From an uncultured Clostridia bacterium (GTDB taxonomy: Bacteria > Bacillota > Clostridia > Oscillospirales > Ruminococcaceae): 64,000 nucleotides of DNA. The position numbers and the translations under genes were made by a program. Below the pieces are notes generated by a model. That model searched no databases. It was not told the origin of the DNA and worked only from the letters and a program-made list of their open reading frames with translations. The DNA is taken from contig CANRAO010000004.1 in assembly GCA_947628615.1 (NCBI GenBank), positions 31,279 through 95,278 of the forward strand, read 5' to 3'. Positions within the stretch are counted from its first letter, which is position 1; every line of letters begins with the position of its first letter. Positions 52,228 through 62,228 of the stretch are shown in pieces.

Positions 52228-53988
52228 ATGATAAATAAAGCAAATAATTCTCAAAATACCGGTGAGATAATAAAAAAGCTGTTTAAATATATCAGCCCTT
52301 ACAGGCATTATCTGATTTTTGCACTTTTTTTATCGGTCATAACGGTAGCGTTTACTCTGTTAGCGCCCATACTTATGGGAAACGGTATTGATCTTATAGT
52401 ATCAAAAGGAAACGTAGATTTTCCTGCTTTAAAAAAAATCATCGTAAAGATAATTGCTGTAATATCAATAACGGCAATTGCACAGTGGCTTATGAATTTA
52501 TGTACTAACAAGCTAACATACAATACCGTTCGTGACATAAGACTTAACGCTTTTGCTAAACTTGAAAAAGTTCCGATAAGCTATGTTGACAATTCTCCCC
52601 AAGGCGATCTGATAAGCAGAATAGTTACAGATATTGACCTTATTTCTGACGGACTGCTTATGGGATTTACACAGCTTTTTTCAGGAGTTATTACAATACT
52701 CGCCACTATAGGCTTTATGATTTCGATTAACTTTAAAATTGCGCTTATCGTTATCCTGATTACTCCCCTTTCATTCTTTGTTGCGTCGTTTGTTGCCAAA
52801 AGAACATTCAATATGTTTCAGGCACAGTCAATTAAAAGGGGTGAAATGACAAGTCATATAAACGAAATGATTACAGGTCAAAAAATCGTAAAGGCATACT
52901 GCCACGAAAATGAATCAAAGGAAAAGTTCGAGAAAATAAATAAAGAACTTGAAACAGTCGGAGTAAAAGCACTATTTTTCTCTGCCATAACAAATCCTGC
53001 TACACGCTTTGTAAACGGACTTGTTTATTCGGGCGTAGGAATTTTCGGTGCAATTTCTGCAATAAGCGGTTATATAAGCGTCGGACAGCTTTCGGCTTTT
53101 CTTACCTATGCAAATCAATATACCAAACCGTTTAATGAGATCTCAAGCGTAATAACCGAACTGCAGTCTGCGTTTGCTTCTGCCAAGAGAGTTTTTGAGA
53201 TAATTGAAGCAGATGAAGAGCAAAGCGACAATGAGCTCTATACTCTTGAAAATGCTGACGGAACACTAAGCCTTAATAATGTTTCATTCAGCTACACACC
53301 CGACAAGCCGCTTATTCAAAACTTAAATCTTAAAGTCAGCAAGGGAGAGCGGATTGCAATTGTCGGACCTACCGGCTGCGGAAAAACAACACTTATCAAT
53401 CTCCTGATGAGATTTTATGACGTCACTGACGGAAATATAAAAATAAGCGGAAAAAATATAAAGAAAATCACTCGGCACAGTCTTCGCAGAAGTTTTGGTA
53501 TGGTACTTCAGGAGACATGGCTTTCAAAAGGTACAATAAAAGAGAATATTGCTTTCGGCAGACCAGACGCCAGCGATGAAGAAATAGTCGAAGCCGCTAA
53601 AAATGCACACGCTCACAGCTTTATACAAAGGCTTCCGCAGGGATATGACACAGTAGTTTCAGACGATAGTGAGAATATTTCAAGCGGTCAGAAACAGCTT
53701 CTTTGTATAGCAAGAGTTATGCTCACCCTGCCCCCTATGCTCATTCTCGACGAGGCTACCTCAAATATTGATACAAGAACAGAAAAGAAAATTCAGTCTG
53801 CTTTTGAAAAAATGCTCAAAGGCAGAACCAGCTTTATCGTTGCACACAGGCTTTCAACTATAAGGAATTCCGACTGTATCTTAGTTATGAAAAAAGGCCA
53901 TATCATTGAACAAGGCAGTCATAATGAGCTTTTATCTAAAAACGGATTTTATTCAAAACTCTATTACAGTCAGTTTGAGACAAGCTAA
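52228..53988 (+). CDS. ABC exporter half-transporter 2 (permease-ATPase)
   Basis: 586 residues from the ATG at 52228, with GGTGA just upstream; an ATG at 52216 is possible. Six membrane helices precede an ATPase with Walker A GPTGCGKTT, Walker B LILDEATSNID (catalytic Glu present) and H-loop VAHRLST. Its signature is changed to ISSGQKQLLCIARVM instead of LSGGQ. Together with the partner's D-for-E change, one of the two ATP sites is non-canonical, as in TmrAB or BmrCD pairs. The operon ends at a terminator; no regulator gene is adjacent. Confidence 0.93.
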   Translation: MINKANNSQNTGEIIKKLFKYISPYRHYLIFALFLSVITVAFTLLAPILMGNGIDLIVSKGNVDFPALKKIIVKIIAVISITAIAQWLMNLCTNKLTYNTVRDIRLNAFAKLEKVPISYVDNSPQGDLISRIVTDIDLISDGLLMGFTQLFSGVITILATIGFMISINFKIALIVILITPLSFFVASFVAKRTFNMFQAQSIKRGEMTSHINEMITGQKIVKAYCHENESKEKFEKINKELETVGVKALFFSAITNPATRFVNGLVYSGVGIFGAISAISGYISVGQLSAFLTYANQYTKPFNEISSVITELQSAFASAKRVFEIIEADEEQSDNELYTLENADGTLSLNNVSFSYTPDKPLIQNLNLKVSKGERIAIVGPTGCGKTTLINLLMRFYDVTDGNIKISGKNIKKITRHSLRRSFGMVLQETWLSKGTIKENIAFGRPDASDEEIVEAAKNAHAHSFIQRLPQGYDTVVSDDSENISSGQKQLLCIARVMLTLPPMLILDEATSNIDTRTEKKIQSAFEKMLKGRTSFIVAHRLSTIRNSDCILVMKKGHIIEQGSHNELLSKNGFYSKLYYSQFETS

Positions 53989-54029
53989 ATTAAGTATAAA
54001 TTAAACAAAAAACGCATTGTTAAAATAAA

Positions 54030-54080
54030 AAGACCGTTTTGAAATTTACACTATATAAAAATCAAACGGTCTTATTTTTT
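54030..54080. terminator. Bidirectional terminator between ABC operon and convergent secreted gene
   Basis: AAGACCGTTT and AAACGGTCTT pair across a 24-nt AT-rich loop, extended by TGA/TCA. T-runs lie on both sides. Confidence 0.75.
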
Positions 54081-55185
54081 ATTCACTTATTAATTGCTGA
54101 ATAGTTACGCTGTTTAAGGTATTTGTAAACCTGATATTATCGTAGCTGTATGAAAAGTTTTTCTTTCCTAAAACGCAAAACTTCTCGCATATGTAATCGT
54201 TACGTTCAGCACCCAGTCCGTGATACTTCTGCGAAACTGAAGCCTTGCGTACCTTTGCCTTTGATGACATCTCCATACCATTTGAGATCTTCAAATTCGG
54301 GGCTACTTTGGATTTACCCTTATTATTTTTACTTATCACTCGATTCCAAGCGGCAAGAGCCGTCAGATTTCCTTTTGCCTTAACATTTCCGCCCGATATT
54401 TCAAACGTCTTTTTTGCTACGCAGCCTATTCCGTAACTGTCATCAGCCTTGTTATTTGAATATCCTCTGAGTTTTCCTCCGCTTACATAAATATTTCCGT
54501 CACTCCATACACCGTAAGAGGTCTTTCCCTCAGCCTTTCCCTTTATACGTCCTCCGTATATGTAAATTTCCTTTCCTGCAAAAACTTCAATAGCATTATC
54601 AGCTTTTGACTCAGACACCAGCGTTCCCTTATAAATCCTGATAACCTTTGCAACCTCTATTCCGCTGTTGCTCTTGTGATTAGAAATATACATTGAGCCT
54701 CCGTTGACTCTAAGAGACTTATCTATAACCACTGGCGCTGAATACTTGGATTTTGTAGAAACGTAAATATTTCCTCCTTTTAGACGTAAACTCTTGTCAG
54801 TAGTAAGTGCTGTATCCTTCTTACTCTTAATATTTAATGTTCCGCTTCCCTCTATTACCATTGTTCCTCTGCACCACAGTGCAACACGCTCGGAGGAAAT
54901 CGTGTTATCTCCGCTGATCACAACTCTTGTTCCGTCAGGAACAACACAGCCGTATAATTCCTTTGTCTTTATTTTGCAGTTGTTAAGACTAAGCGTTAAA
55001 GTCTCTGCGTCCCAACTCCAGCTGCCGTTTGAAGATGCAGCGTCAATCTCAGCTGACAGTGTTCCGATAGACTTTTTGTCTGCCCCTTTAGCAGCAGCCG
55101 TAAACGGCAACATAACAGCAGAAATCATTACTGCTGCAGTAATAATTTGAATAAATTTTCTTAACGTATTGTTAATTTTAATCAT
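54079..55185 (-). CDS. Secreted repeat protein, probably right-handed beta-helix-like
   Basis: About 368 residues from the ATG at 55185 (ATG at 55200 possible). Signal peptide about 1-32 (FIQIITAAVMISAVMLPFTA). The body repeats short strands with G-G and N-I turns: MVIEGSGTLNIKSKKDTALT, LRLKGGNIYVSTKSKYSAPV, LRVNGGSMYISNHK, IYIYGGRIKGKAEG, NIYVSGGKLRGYSN, FEISGGNVKAKGN. The pattern of GG(x)IxVS rungs suggests a beta-helix or carbohydrate-binding-like fold found in many gut Firmicutes secreted proteins. No catalytic residues are assignable. Transcribed alone. Confidence 0.75.
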   Translation of the reverse strand: MIKINNTLRKFIQIITAAVMISAVMLPFTAAAKGADKKSIGTLSAEIDAASSNGSWSWDAETLTLSLNNCKIKTKELYGCVVPDGTRVVISGDNTISSERVALWCRGTMVIEGSGTLNIKSKKDTALTTDKSLRLKGGNIYVSTKSKYSAPVVIDKSLRVNGGSMYISNHKSNSGIEVAKVIRIYKGTLVSESKADNAIEVFAGKEIYIYGGRIKGKAEGKTSYGVWSDGNIYVSGGKLRGYSNNKADDSYGIGCVAKKTFEISGGNVKAKGNLTALAAWNRVISKNNKGKSKVAPNLKISNGMEMSSKAKVRKASVSQKYHGLGAERNDYICEKFCVLGKKNFSYSYDNIRFTNTLNSVTIQQLISE

Positions 55186-55287
55186 CTTCCTTCCAGTCAT
55201 AATAAGTAACTATTATAACTTTACTCCAAAATTTACACTTTAATTCTAATCTAAATTTTTAAAATCGGTAACCAGCCAATTTTTAGA

Positions 55288-56292
55288 CTAAAAATTATTC
55301 TTTATAAAATTCCAGCCGTCGGCTGTCATTTCATCAAGAGAGTGTTTAGCCTCCCAGCCGAAAAGCCTTTTTGCCTTGTCAGTGTTCGCATAACAGGTTG
55401 CAATATCCCCTGCACGTCTCGGCTTTATCTCATAAGGCAGCTCTTTTCCGCAAGCTTTTTCAAAGCTGTGAAGAACATCAAGTACGCTTGAGCCTTTTCC
55501 TGTACCTAAGTTTACAGCCTCAACGCCCTTATTCTCAAGAACATACTTTAATGCACATAAATGACCCGAAGCCAAATCGCAGACGTGAATATAATCACGC
55601 ACGCCCGTACCGTCAGGGGTATCATAATCGTCTCCGAAAACATTAAGCTGTGGCAACTGACCTACCGCTACTTTTCCAATATAAGGCAGTAAATTGTTAG
55701 GTATACCGTTCGGATCTTCGCCGATAAGACCGCTCTTGTGAGCACCTATCGGATTAAAATATCTAAGCAGAGAAACGCTCCACTCATTGTCTGAAACATA
55801 AACATCACGCAGGATCTGTTCTATCATAACCTTTGTGTATCCGTATGGGTTTGTAGCAGAAGTAGGCATATCCTCAACAAAAGGTACAGGGTTATTAACT
55901 CCGTATACTGTAGCCGACGACGAAAATACTATCTTTTTGCAGCCGTGCTTTTTCATAGCCTTGATAAGCATAAGACTTCCCGTTATATTATTGTGATAAT
56001 ACTCAACAGGCTTCTCGACCGACTCGCCTACCGCTTTCAGCCCTGCAAAATGAATTACAGCGTCTATTTTGTTTTCATCAAATATCTTTGATATGCCGTC
56101 TAAGTTGAGCAAATCCTCTTCATAGAATTTAAAATCCTTGCCTGTTATCTGCCTTATCTTGTCCAGAACCTCAGGCTTTGAATTGCTGAAATTATCAACT
56201 ATAACAACGCTGTATCCGCTATCCAAAAGTTCAACAGCGGTATGGCTTCCGATAAAGCCTGCTCCGCCTGTTACCAATATTGTTTCTTTCAT
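55288..56292 (-). CDS. galE: UDP-glucose 4-epimerase GalE
   Basis: 334 residues from the ATG at 56292, which starts KETILVTGGAGFIGSHTAVE as GalE should; a 28-residue upstream extension (to 56376) is not GalE-like. It has the NAD-binding TGGAGFIG, Ser in FSSSATVYG, the catalytic YGYTK pair in NPYGYTKVMIEQILRDV, and the C-terminal ARRAGDIATCYANTDKAK-type end (KPRRAGDIATCYANT). It interconverts UDP-glucose and UDP-galactose for galactose use or wall glycans. AAAGGACG lies about 10 nt upstream. Monocistronic. Confidence 0.96.
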   Translation of the reverse strand: MKETILVTGGAGFIGSHTAVELLDSGYSVVIVDNFSNSKPEVLDKIRQITGKDFKFYEEDLLNLDGISKIFDENKIDAVIHFAGLKAVGESVEKPVEYYHNNITGSLMLIKAMKKHGCKKIVFSSSATVYGVNNPVPFVEDMPTSATNPYGYTKVMIEQILRDVYVSDNEWSVSLLRYFNPIGAHKSGLIGEDPNGIPNNLLPYIGKVAVGQLPQLNVFGDDYDTPDGTGVRDYIHVCDLASGHLCALKYVLENKGVEAVNLGTGKGSSVLDVLHSFEKACGKELPYEIKPRRAGDIATCYANTDKAKRLFGWEAKHSLDEMTADGWNFIKNNF

Positions 56293-56434
56293 AAAAAATA
56301 CCCGTCCTTTTCCTGATTGACAAAAATGCGGTATTTTGTCTTTTGTTATTCTACCATAATACACATTATTTTGCAATAAGTTTTTTGTCTCTTGATTATG
56401 ATACTATGCAGAAAGATGTCTTTATACCAAAATG

Positions 56435-56457
56435 CCGGAGCAGTTAATCTGCTCCGG
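56435..56457 (-). terminator. Hairpin terminator after the GntR-ABC-lipoprotein operon
   Basis: CCGGAGCAG and CTGCTCCGG pair with a 5-nt loop. The minus-strand T-run (CATTTTGG) is short, so a moderate call. Confidence 0.65.
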
Positions 56458-56490
56458 TTCTTATCTATTGATTATATCCCTATTCTATTT

Positions 56491-57798
56491 CTATGTCGTC
56501 TTCCAGCCAGAGTCATCTTCCCGCCAGACACTATACGGATATAAATATATATCGTCAACAATGCACTGATTCTTTATCTTTTCAAAATTGTGCTTATCAG
56601 TTTCTACATCACGTACACTTGATAAATAGTAACACTCAAAACCATAATTCCCATCAAAAATATTATTTATACCATAATATGTAAAATTATAATTGTTATC
56701 TAAAAAGCACAAATATTTATCACCCAGTTTATATATAACATGGTTTATATCATTTTTAGCCCCTATATTTGTATTTAATTTTTCTGTATCTAAATTGAAT
56801 GAGTATAATTTTGAATTATCATATTTAACCAAGACGTTATTGTCTGTTAGGCTTATATAACTTATCTCTATATTACTATTGGAAATAATAGTTTTTGGTT
56901 TCTGATTAATTCTTGCAAGAAAAACATTGTTATATGCGCTCTTACAAATAAGAATATCATTATATACAGCATATATACAGCTATAATTAGAATTACCAAA
57001 GTTATATTTCAAAATACTGCGTTCTTTAGTATCATTATTTATTCTATAAACTCTGGATTTAACAATTTCACCATCATCATTATAGCTATAATAGTTTAAA
57101 TACAGATAAGTAAAATCGCTGTCACATTTTACTGCTGCAAGTTCAACATTATTTCCATTAAGAATACTTTGAAAAATACCTGTTTTTAAATCTATTTTAT
57201 ATATTTCATTAACTTCAGAATCAAAAGATGAATCGTAATTGTAATATCCAACATTAAATATCAAAGTATTATTCTGAACATATACATTTTTGATTGCAAA
57301 ATCTACCATTTCCCAATGACTGCCATTAACATTAGATTTAATTGTTGATATTTTTGTAATATCATCACCAACTAAATCAGTTCTGTAAAGCTCAAGGTTG
57401 AAATTTGTTTTTTCTTTATCATATGACTGCTTTAAGAAATATATCATATTCTTATATTCAAATGCAAAATCTATAAACGTTTGGAAATCATAATTTTCAA
57501 ACATTTCACTTTTTAAACCTTTAAAATAAATCGTATTGCTTTTATTCTTGCCATACTCCCAGAAATCTACCAGTTCTATATGATCTTCAAATCTTACCGA
57601 GCCCTTTTCAGAAAATGCCATACCAGTATCAATATCTATTTTAACACTTTCCTCATCGTATTCATCAATATTATACGAGCTGTTTGCACTTAGAGATTTT
57701 GCGTCATTTGTATTTGCCGTTGAAACACAGCCCGATATGCTGAAAAGAATTGTACAAATGCACAATACAGCTATTAGTCTTTTAAAAATCCTTTTCAT
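56491..57798 (-). CDS. Lipoprotein of unknown function in GntR-ABC operon
   Basis: 435 residues with lipoprotein signal and lipobox SISGC. The rest is beta-rich with many aromatic and Asp/Asn residues (IYFKGLKSEMFENYDFQTF; VYVQNNTLIFNVGYYNYDSS; FDSEVNEIYKIDLKTGIFQS; ISYISLTDNNVLVKYDNSKL). It resembles a beta-propeller-like lipoprotein (DUF5050-like in style) but no family is recognised. It ends the operon of a GntR regulator and an ABC-2 transporter, 12 bp after the permease. It may be the sensor or substrate partner for that exporter. Base composition is more AT-rich than its neighbours. Confidence 0.7.
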   Translation of the reverse strand: MKRIFKRLIAVLCICTILFSISGCVSTANTNDAKSLSANSSYNIDEYDEESVKIDIDTGMAFSEKGSVRFEDHIELVDFWEYGKNKSNTIYFKGLKSEMFENYDFQTFIDFAFEYKNMIYFLKQSYDKEKTNFNLELYRTDLVGDDITKISTIKSNVNGSHWEMVDFAIKNVYVQNNTLIFNVGYYNYDSSFDSEVNEIYKIDLKTGIFQSILNGNNVELAAVKCDSDFTYLYLNYYSYNDDGEIVKSRVYRINNDTKERSILKYNFGNSNYSCIYAVYNDILICKSAYNNVFLARINQKPKTIISNSNIEISYISLTDNNVLVKYDNSKLYSFNLDTEKLNTNIGAKNDINHVIYKLGDKYLCFLDNNYNFTYYGINNIFDGNYGFECYYLSSVRDVETDKHNFEKIKNQCIVDDIYLYPYSVWREDDSGWKTT

Positions 57799-57810
57799 TA
57801 TACTGCCTCC

Positions 57811-58629
57811 TTATTCCAGATTAAGCTTTGACTTTATTATCTTGTTTGTTACAAAGAAACAAACCAAACCGATAACAACTATTACCGCTAAAATAATCGC
57901 CAGCGTTATATTTATAACATTCACCATTAATACATTATCCCAAGTCAGCCAATCAACAAATACTGCAACGCCTGCACTTATAAAAGACAGCACATTGACA
58001 ATACCTATGTAAATTATGATAGAAAGCAGAACCTTTTTTCTGTTTGCCATATTACCTATTGCAAATGCAACATAAAACATAAGAATATTGAAAAATAAAG
58101 AAGCTATGATTAATACTGCAACAAGTGTAATAGTAAGCCTTAAATTAATAATACTGCTGAGTACAAAATCTAACAAACTTATCTGAGTATTCTCAATACC
58201 AAACGTGATCCTTAAACCGTTCAATGCGTTTGTAAGCAAATGTCCTGCTACCATTATAAATCCAGAAACCATCAGAACTAAATAGCTGAACACTGTATAC
58301 AATACGCCAACCAACAGCTTTGAAATTATTATCGAGCTTGATTTCACAGGCAGGGTGTTTGTAAGATAGCCTTCATCTGTAAACACGCTCTTATAAAACC
58401 GATAAATTGAAATAAACTGTCCCGAAACGCACACGCTTATTATAATAAGCACAAAAATCACGGTGATAACTCCGAACAATATATTAAGCACAAGAGATTC
58501 ATTTGATACACTTGTCTCAAGCTCTAACATAATACGCTCAACTACCGCAAAGAATATAACTCCTATAAACAAAGGAAGATAAAGCCTTCCCGACGCTTTA
58601 AATTCTGTTTTAAATAACTTTCCTAACAT
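57811..58629 (-). CDS. ABC-2 type transporter permease
   Basis: 272 residues with six hydrophobic segments: LPLFIGVIFFAVVERIML, LVLNILFGVITVIFVLIII, VLYTVFSYLVLMVSGFIM, ITLVAVLIIASLFFNILMFY, VLLSIIIYIGIVNVLSFISA and IILAVIVVIGLVCFF. It is the membrane half of an ABC-2 exporter paired with the ATPase gene, which it overlaps by 7 bp. In the YtrBCDEF-type arrangement, such transporters respond to cell-wall antibiotics or act in acetoin use. No substrate is assignable. The following gene is a lipoprotein. Confidence 0.88.
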   Translation of the reverse strand: MLGKLFKTEFKASGRLYLPLFIGVIFFAVVERIMLELETSVSNESLVLNILFGVITVIFVLIIISVCVSGQFISIYRFYKSVFTDEGYLTNTLPVKSSSIIISKLLVGVLYTVFSYLVLMVSGFIMVAGHLLTNALNGLRITFGIENTQISLLDFVLSSIINLRLTITLVAVLIIASLFFNILMFYVAFAIGNMANRKKVLLSIIIYIGIVNVLSFISAGVAVFVDWLTWDNVLMVNVINITLAIILAVIVVIGLVCFFVTNKIIKSKLNLE

Positions 58630-59321
58630 CTGAATACCTCCCTGAACAGCTCGTCAACTGATTTTCCGCTTTCCTCACGAATCTCGTCAACTGTCTTATG
58701 AATTTTTAAATTACCGTTCTGAATCATAATAACATCGTCCAGAACCGTTTCAATATCCTGAATCAGGTGGGTAGAAATTATTACAGCCGCCTCAGGATTG
58801 TAGTTTGTTATTATAGTGCGGAGAATGTAGTCTCTTGCCGCAGGATCAACGCCTGCTATAGGCTCGTCAAGCAGATAAAGCTGAGCCTCCCTGCTCATAA
58901 CAAGAATAAGCTGTAGCTTTTCCTTAGTACCCTTTGACATTGCCTTTATTCTCTGATTAAACTTGATCCCCAGATTGTCAAGCATAGTTTTTACCTTTTC
59001 AAGATTGAAGTCCTCATAAAAGTTCTCAAACATCCTTATTATGTCGACAACTCTCATCCAATCGGGAATATATGTACGCTCCGGCAGATAGGATACTATC
59101 TTTTTTGTGTTTATTCCTATCTTCTCTCCGTTCACCGTAAGCTCTCCCGAATTTTGCTTGAGCAGACCTGCTATCAGCTTTATAAGAGTTGTCTTACCGC
59201 TTCCGTTAGGTCCGAGCAGACCTATTATCTGCCCCTTATTTACAGACAAATCAAGATTGTTAAGTGCAACAAGACTGCCGTATTTTTTAGTCAATCCTGT
59301 ACATTTTAAAATTTCACTCAT
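58623..59321 (-). CDS. ABC transporter ATP-binding protein (YtrB-like)
   Basis: 232 residues. Walker A GPNGSGKTT (near 36), Q-loop in YLPERTYIPDW, signature MSKGTKEKLQLILVM (an SKGxK form common in this subfamily instead of LSGGQ), Walker B LYLLDEPIAGVD, and H-loop IISTHLIQDIE. It energises the ABC-2 permease encoded next (overlap 7 bp) and follows the GntR gene by 1 bp. The order regulator-ATPase-permease-lipoprotein is the YtrA-type operon of Firmicutes, often induced by wall-active compounds. Confidence 0.94.
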   Translation of the reverse strand: MSEILKCTGLTKKYGSLVALNNLDLSVNKGQIIGLLGPNGSGKTTLIKLIAGLLKQNSGELTVNGEKIGINTKKIVSYLPERTYIPDWMRVVDIIRMFENFYEDFNLEKVKTMLDNLGIKFNQRIKAMSKGTKEKLQLILVMSREAQLYLLDEPIAGVDPAARDYILRTIITNYNPEAAVIISTHLIQDIETVLDDVIMIQNGNLKIHKTVDEIREESGKSVDELFREVFRC

Positions 59322-59322
59322 T

Positions 59323-59682
59323 TTAGAAGTCCTCCTTATTGATTAATTCTATTGTTTCTTTTTTGGTTATCCCCAGCTTTTTTATCTTTCCGCAGAACTC
59401 TCCTACTTCATTGGACGCAAGCTCCGTTCTTAAATCTCTAATCAGCTTTTCGTCATCTGTTATATAGTTCCCCGACGTTCGCCTGGAATATATAAGCCCT
59501 TTTTTCTCAAGCTCGCTTAAAGCCTTTTGCATTGTGTTTGGATTGACCTGTGCCTCGCCTGCCAGATCCCTTACGGACAACAGCTTTGTTCCCACTGTAT
59601 ATGTCCCGTTGAGAATCCGAATCTCAAGCTCTTCCACAAGCTGAATGTAAACCGGCCTGTCGTTTTTGATTTCCCAAGCCAT
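59323..59682 (-). CDS. GntR-family regulator, YtrA subfamily
   Basis: 119 residues: a GntR winged helix (about 1-75, NDRPVYIQLVEELEIRILNG, LLSVRDLAGEAQVNPNTMQK, ALSELEKKGLIYSRRTSGNY) and a short C-terminal dimerisation helix pair of about 40 residues, with no effector-binding domain. That size is typical of YtrA regulators. It leads the ABC operon. A perfect palindrome overlaps the -10 box of its promoter (59767-59815), implying autorepression. The start is ATG with AGGAAGG upstream. Confidence 0.94.
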   Translation of the reverse strand: MAWEIKNDRPVYIQLVEELEIRILNGTYTVGTKLLSVRDLAGEAQVNPNTMQKALSELEKKGLIYSRRTSGNYITDDEKLIRDLRTELASNEVGEFCGKIKKLGITKKETIELINKEDF

Positions 59683-59766
59683 AATTAAACCTTCCTCTCT
59701 TATTAATGAAGTCTGTCTTTTGCTAAATACTATTCATATACAGTTCTATATCAAGCATCTCGTAAC

Positions 59767-59815
59767 TGTATTATTGATATAATACAATAATACACTAATA
59801 TTTTACCATTGTCAA
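59767..59815 (-). promoter_or_regulatory. Promoter and palindromic operator of the GntR operon
   Basis: On the minus strand TTGACA (59815-59810), 17 bp, TATTAT (59792-59787). A perfect inverted repeat, TGTATTATTG-ATATAATA-CAATAATACA (59767-59794), covers the -10 box and start site. Its placement suits steric repression by the YtrA-like product. Confidence 0.85.
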
Positions 59816-59884
59816 CCCCTTTTGCAAAAAATAATTGAAATTTTTTATTGTAAATTATGCAAAATTTATATTAGATTGAAATAA

Positions 59885-60180
59885 AAACTTTTTAGGTGAA
59901 GCCCTATCTTGCAGGGCTTCCCCTCTTTCGGAGCGTACTCCGTAAAAGGATTTCGCCGATGGCTTGTCGGCGACAGGGCTCCGCCCTTGACCCGCCCAAC
60001 GACGACGTTGGATCCAGTTCGTGTTTTAACTTTGTTAAATGTAAACACACTGTATCTCACGTTTGTTTTTTTGCAAATAATTTGAACTGCCGTTACTCAA
60101 TATTGAACATTGTGAATACTACCCAAAGGCAGCAGAGCCACCGACGGCTCGTCGGCTTGACCAAAACTTTTGGTCAATAA
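59885..60180. repeat. Palindrome-rich intergenic repeat element
   Basis: A GC-richer block in an otherwise AT-rich spacer, made of successive inverted repeats: GAAGCCCT/AGGGCTTC, CGGAG/CTCCG, GCCGA/TCGGC, GGGC/GCCC, CCAACG/CGTTGG, CCGACG/CGTCGG and GACCAAAA/TTTTGGTC. Parts recur at 21700-21850 and, for the CAAAGGCAGCAGAGC segment, near 48870. No gene is seen; the 60-90 codon frames across it lack ribosome-binding sites. Confidence 0.6.
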
Positions 60181-60259
60181 CTTATAATAAGAAAAATATG
60201 CAAAATTCAACATTATCTATCTTACTAATTAAATAAAATTGCAATTTTTTATTTTTCAC

Positions 60260-60288
60260 TTGCAAAAAGGAAAATTTTATGATAGAAT
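60260..60288 (+). promoter_or_regulatory. Promoter of gdhA and start of a structured leader
   Basis: TTGCAA (60260-60265), 17 bp, TAGAAT (60283-60288). The 85-nt leader that follows can fold TCAAA-AACCCG..CGGGCA-TTTGA between GC pairs (60306-60341). No known riboswitch is recognised. Confidence 0.65.
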
Positions 60289-60375
60289 AACTATATCGTG
60301 CTAAAGCGTCAAAAACCCGGTGTAATTACGGGCATTTGAGCAATCGGCATAAAATTAATAAATGGGAGGGCTTAA

Positions 60376-61731
<1,356 letters not shown>

Positions 61732-61763
61732 TCGGTCAGCTTTATTAATATTTGAAAATATTT

Positions 61764-61799
61764 GACACAGTGGATTTTACAGTCCTCTGTGTCTTTTTA
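61764..61799 (+). terminator. Terminator of gdhA
   Basis: GACACAG-T-GGA..TCC-T-CTGTGTC stem followed by TTTTTATTTT. Confidence 0.88.
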
Positions 61800-61812
61800 T
61801 TTTAAAATACAT

Positions 61813-62100
61813 CTATATCATACTTTTTAACTTATCAAGAATTTGATTGAGAAATTCTATTTCATTTTTTCTAAAACTAACTTCACCCTTAAGCTTTTTA
61901 TCTTCTATACCAAGAAGATAATCAGTACTTGTATGAAAAATGTATGATAATCTTATTAATACGTCAGGTGAAGGGTAACGCTCTTGATGTTCATAATAAG
62001 ATATTACAGATGTTGTAACTCGTAATTTTTGTGCTAATTGTTTTTGTGTCATTCCGGATTGTAAACGTAATTCTTTTAATCTAATTCCAAAATTAACCAT
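61813..62100 (-). CDS. XRE-family helix-turn-helix regulator (95 aa)
   Basis: A Cro/C1-type domain (about 5-62): FGIRLKELRLQSGMTQKQLA, QKLRVTTSVISYYEHQERYP, SPDVLIRLSYIFHTSTDYLL, then GIEDKK and a short helical tail (about 65-95). It is likely a DNA-binding repressor of its own or the divergent small RHH gene. In the divergent spacer TAAGTGTAC (62121) and GTGTACTTA (62157) form an imperfect inverted pair that could be its operator. No effector domain. Weak ribosome-binding site. Confidence 0.88.
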   Translation of the reverse strand: MVNFGIRLKELRLQSGMTQKQLAQKLRVTTSVISYYEHQERYPSPDVLIRLSYIFHTSTDYLLGIEDKKLKGEVSFRKNEIEFLNQILDKLKSMI

Positions 62101-62228
62101 AATATTTACCTCTAATCATTTAAGTGTACAATAACAAAATAGTAAACCTAAAACAGGTGTACTTATAACATTATAACATAAAAATATTGTAAAATATATA
62201 TAAAATATTAATTTTTTGAGGTGTTATT

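Noticed and set aside
59866..60180. Frames of 64 and 94 codons across the repeat region
   Set aside because: No ribosome-binding sites, rich in Arg/Pro from palindromes, no protein-like pattern.
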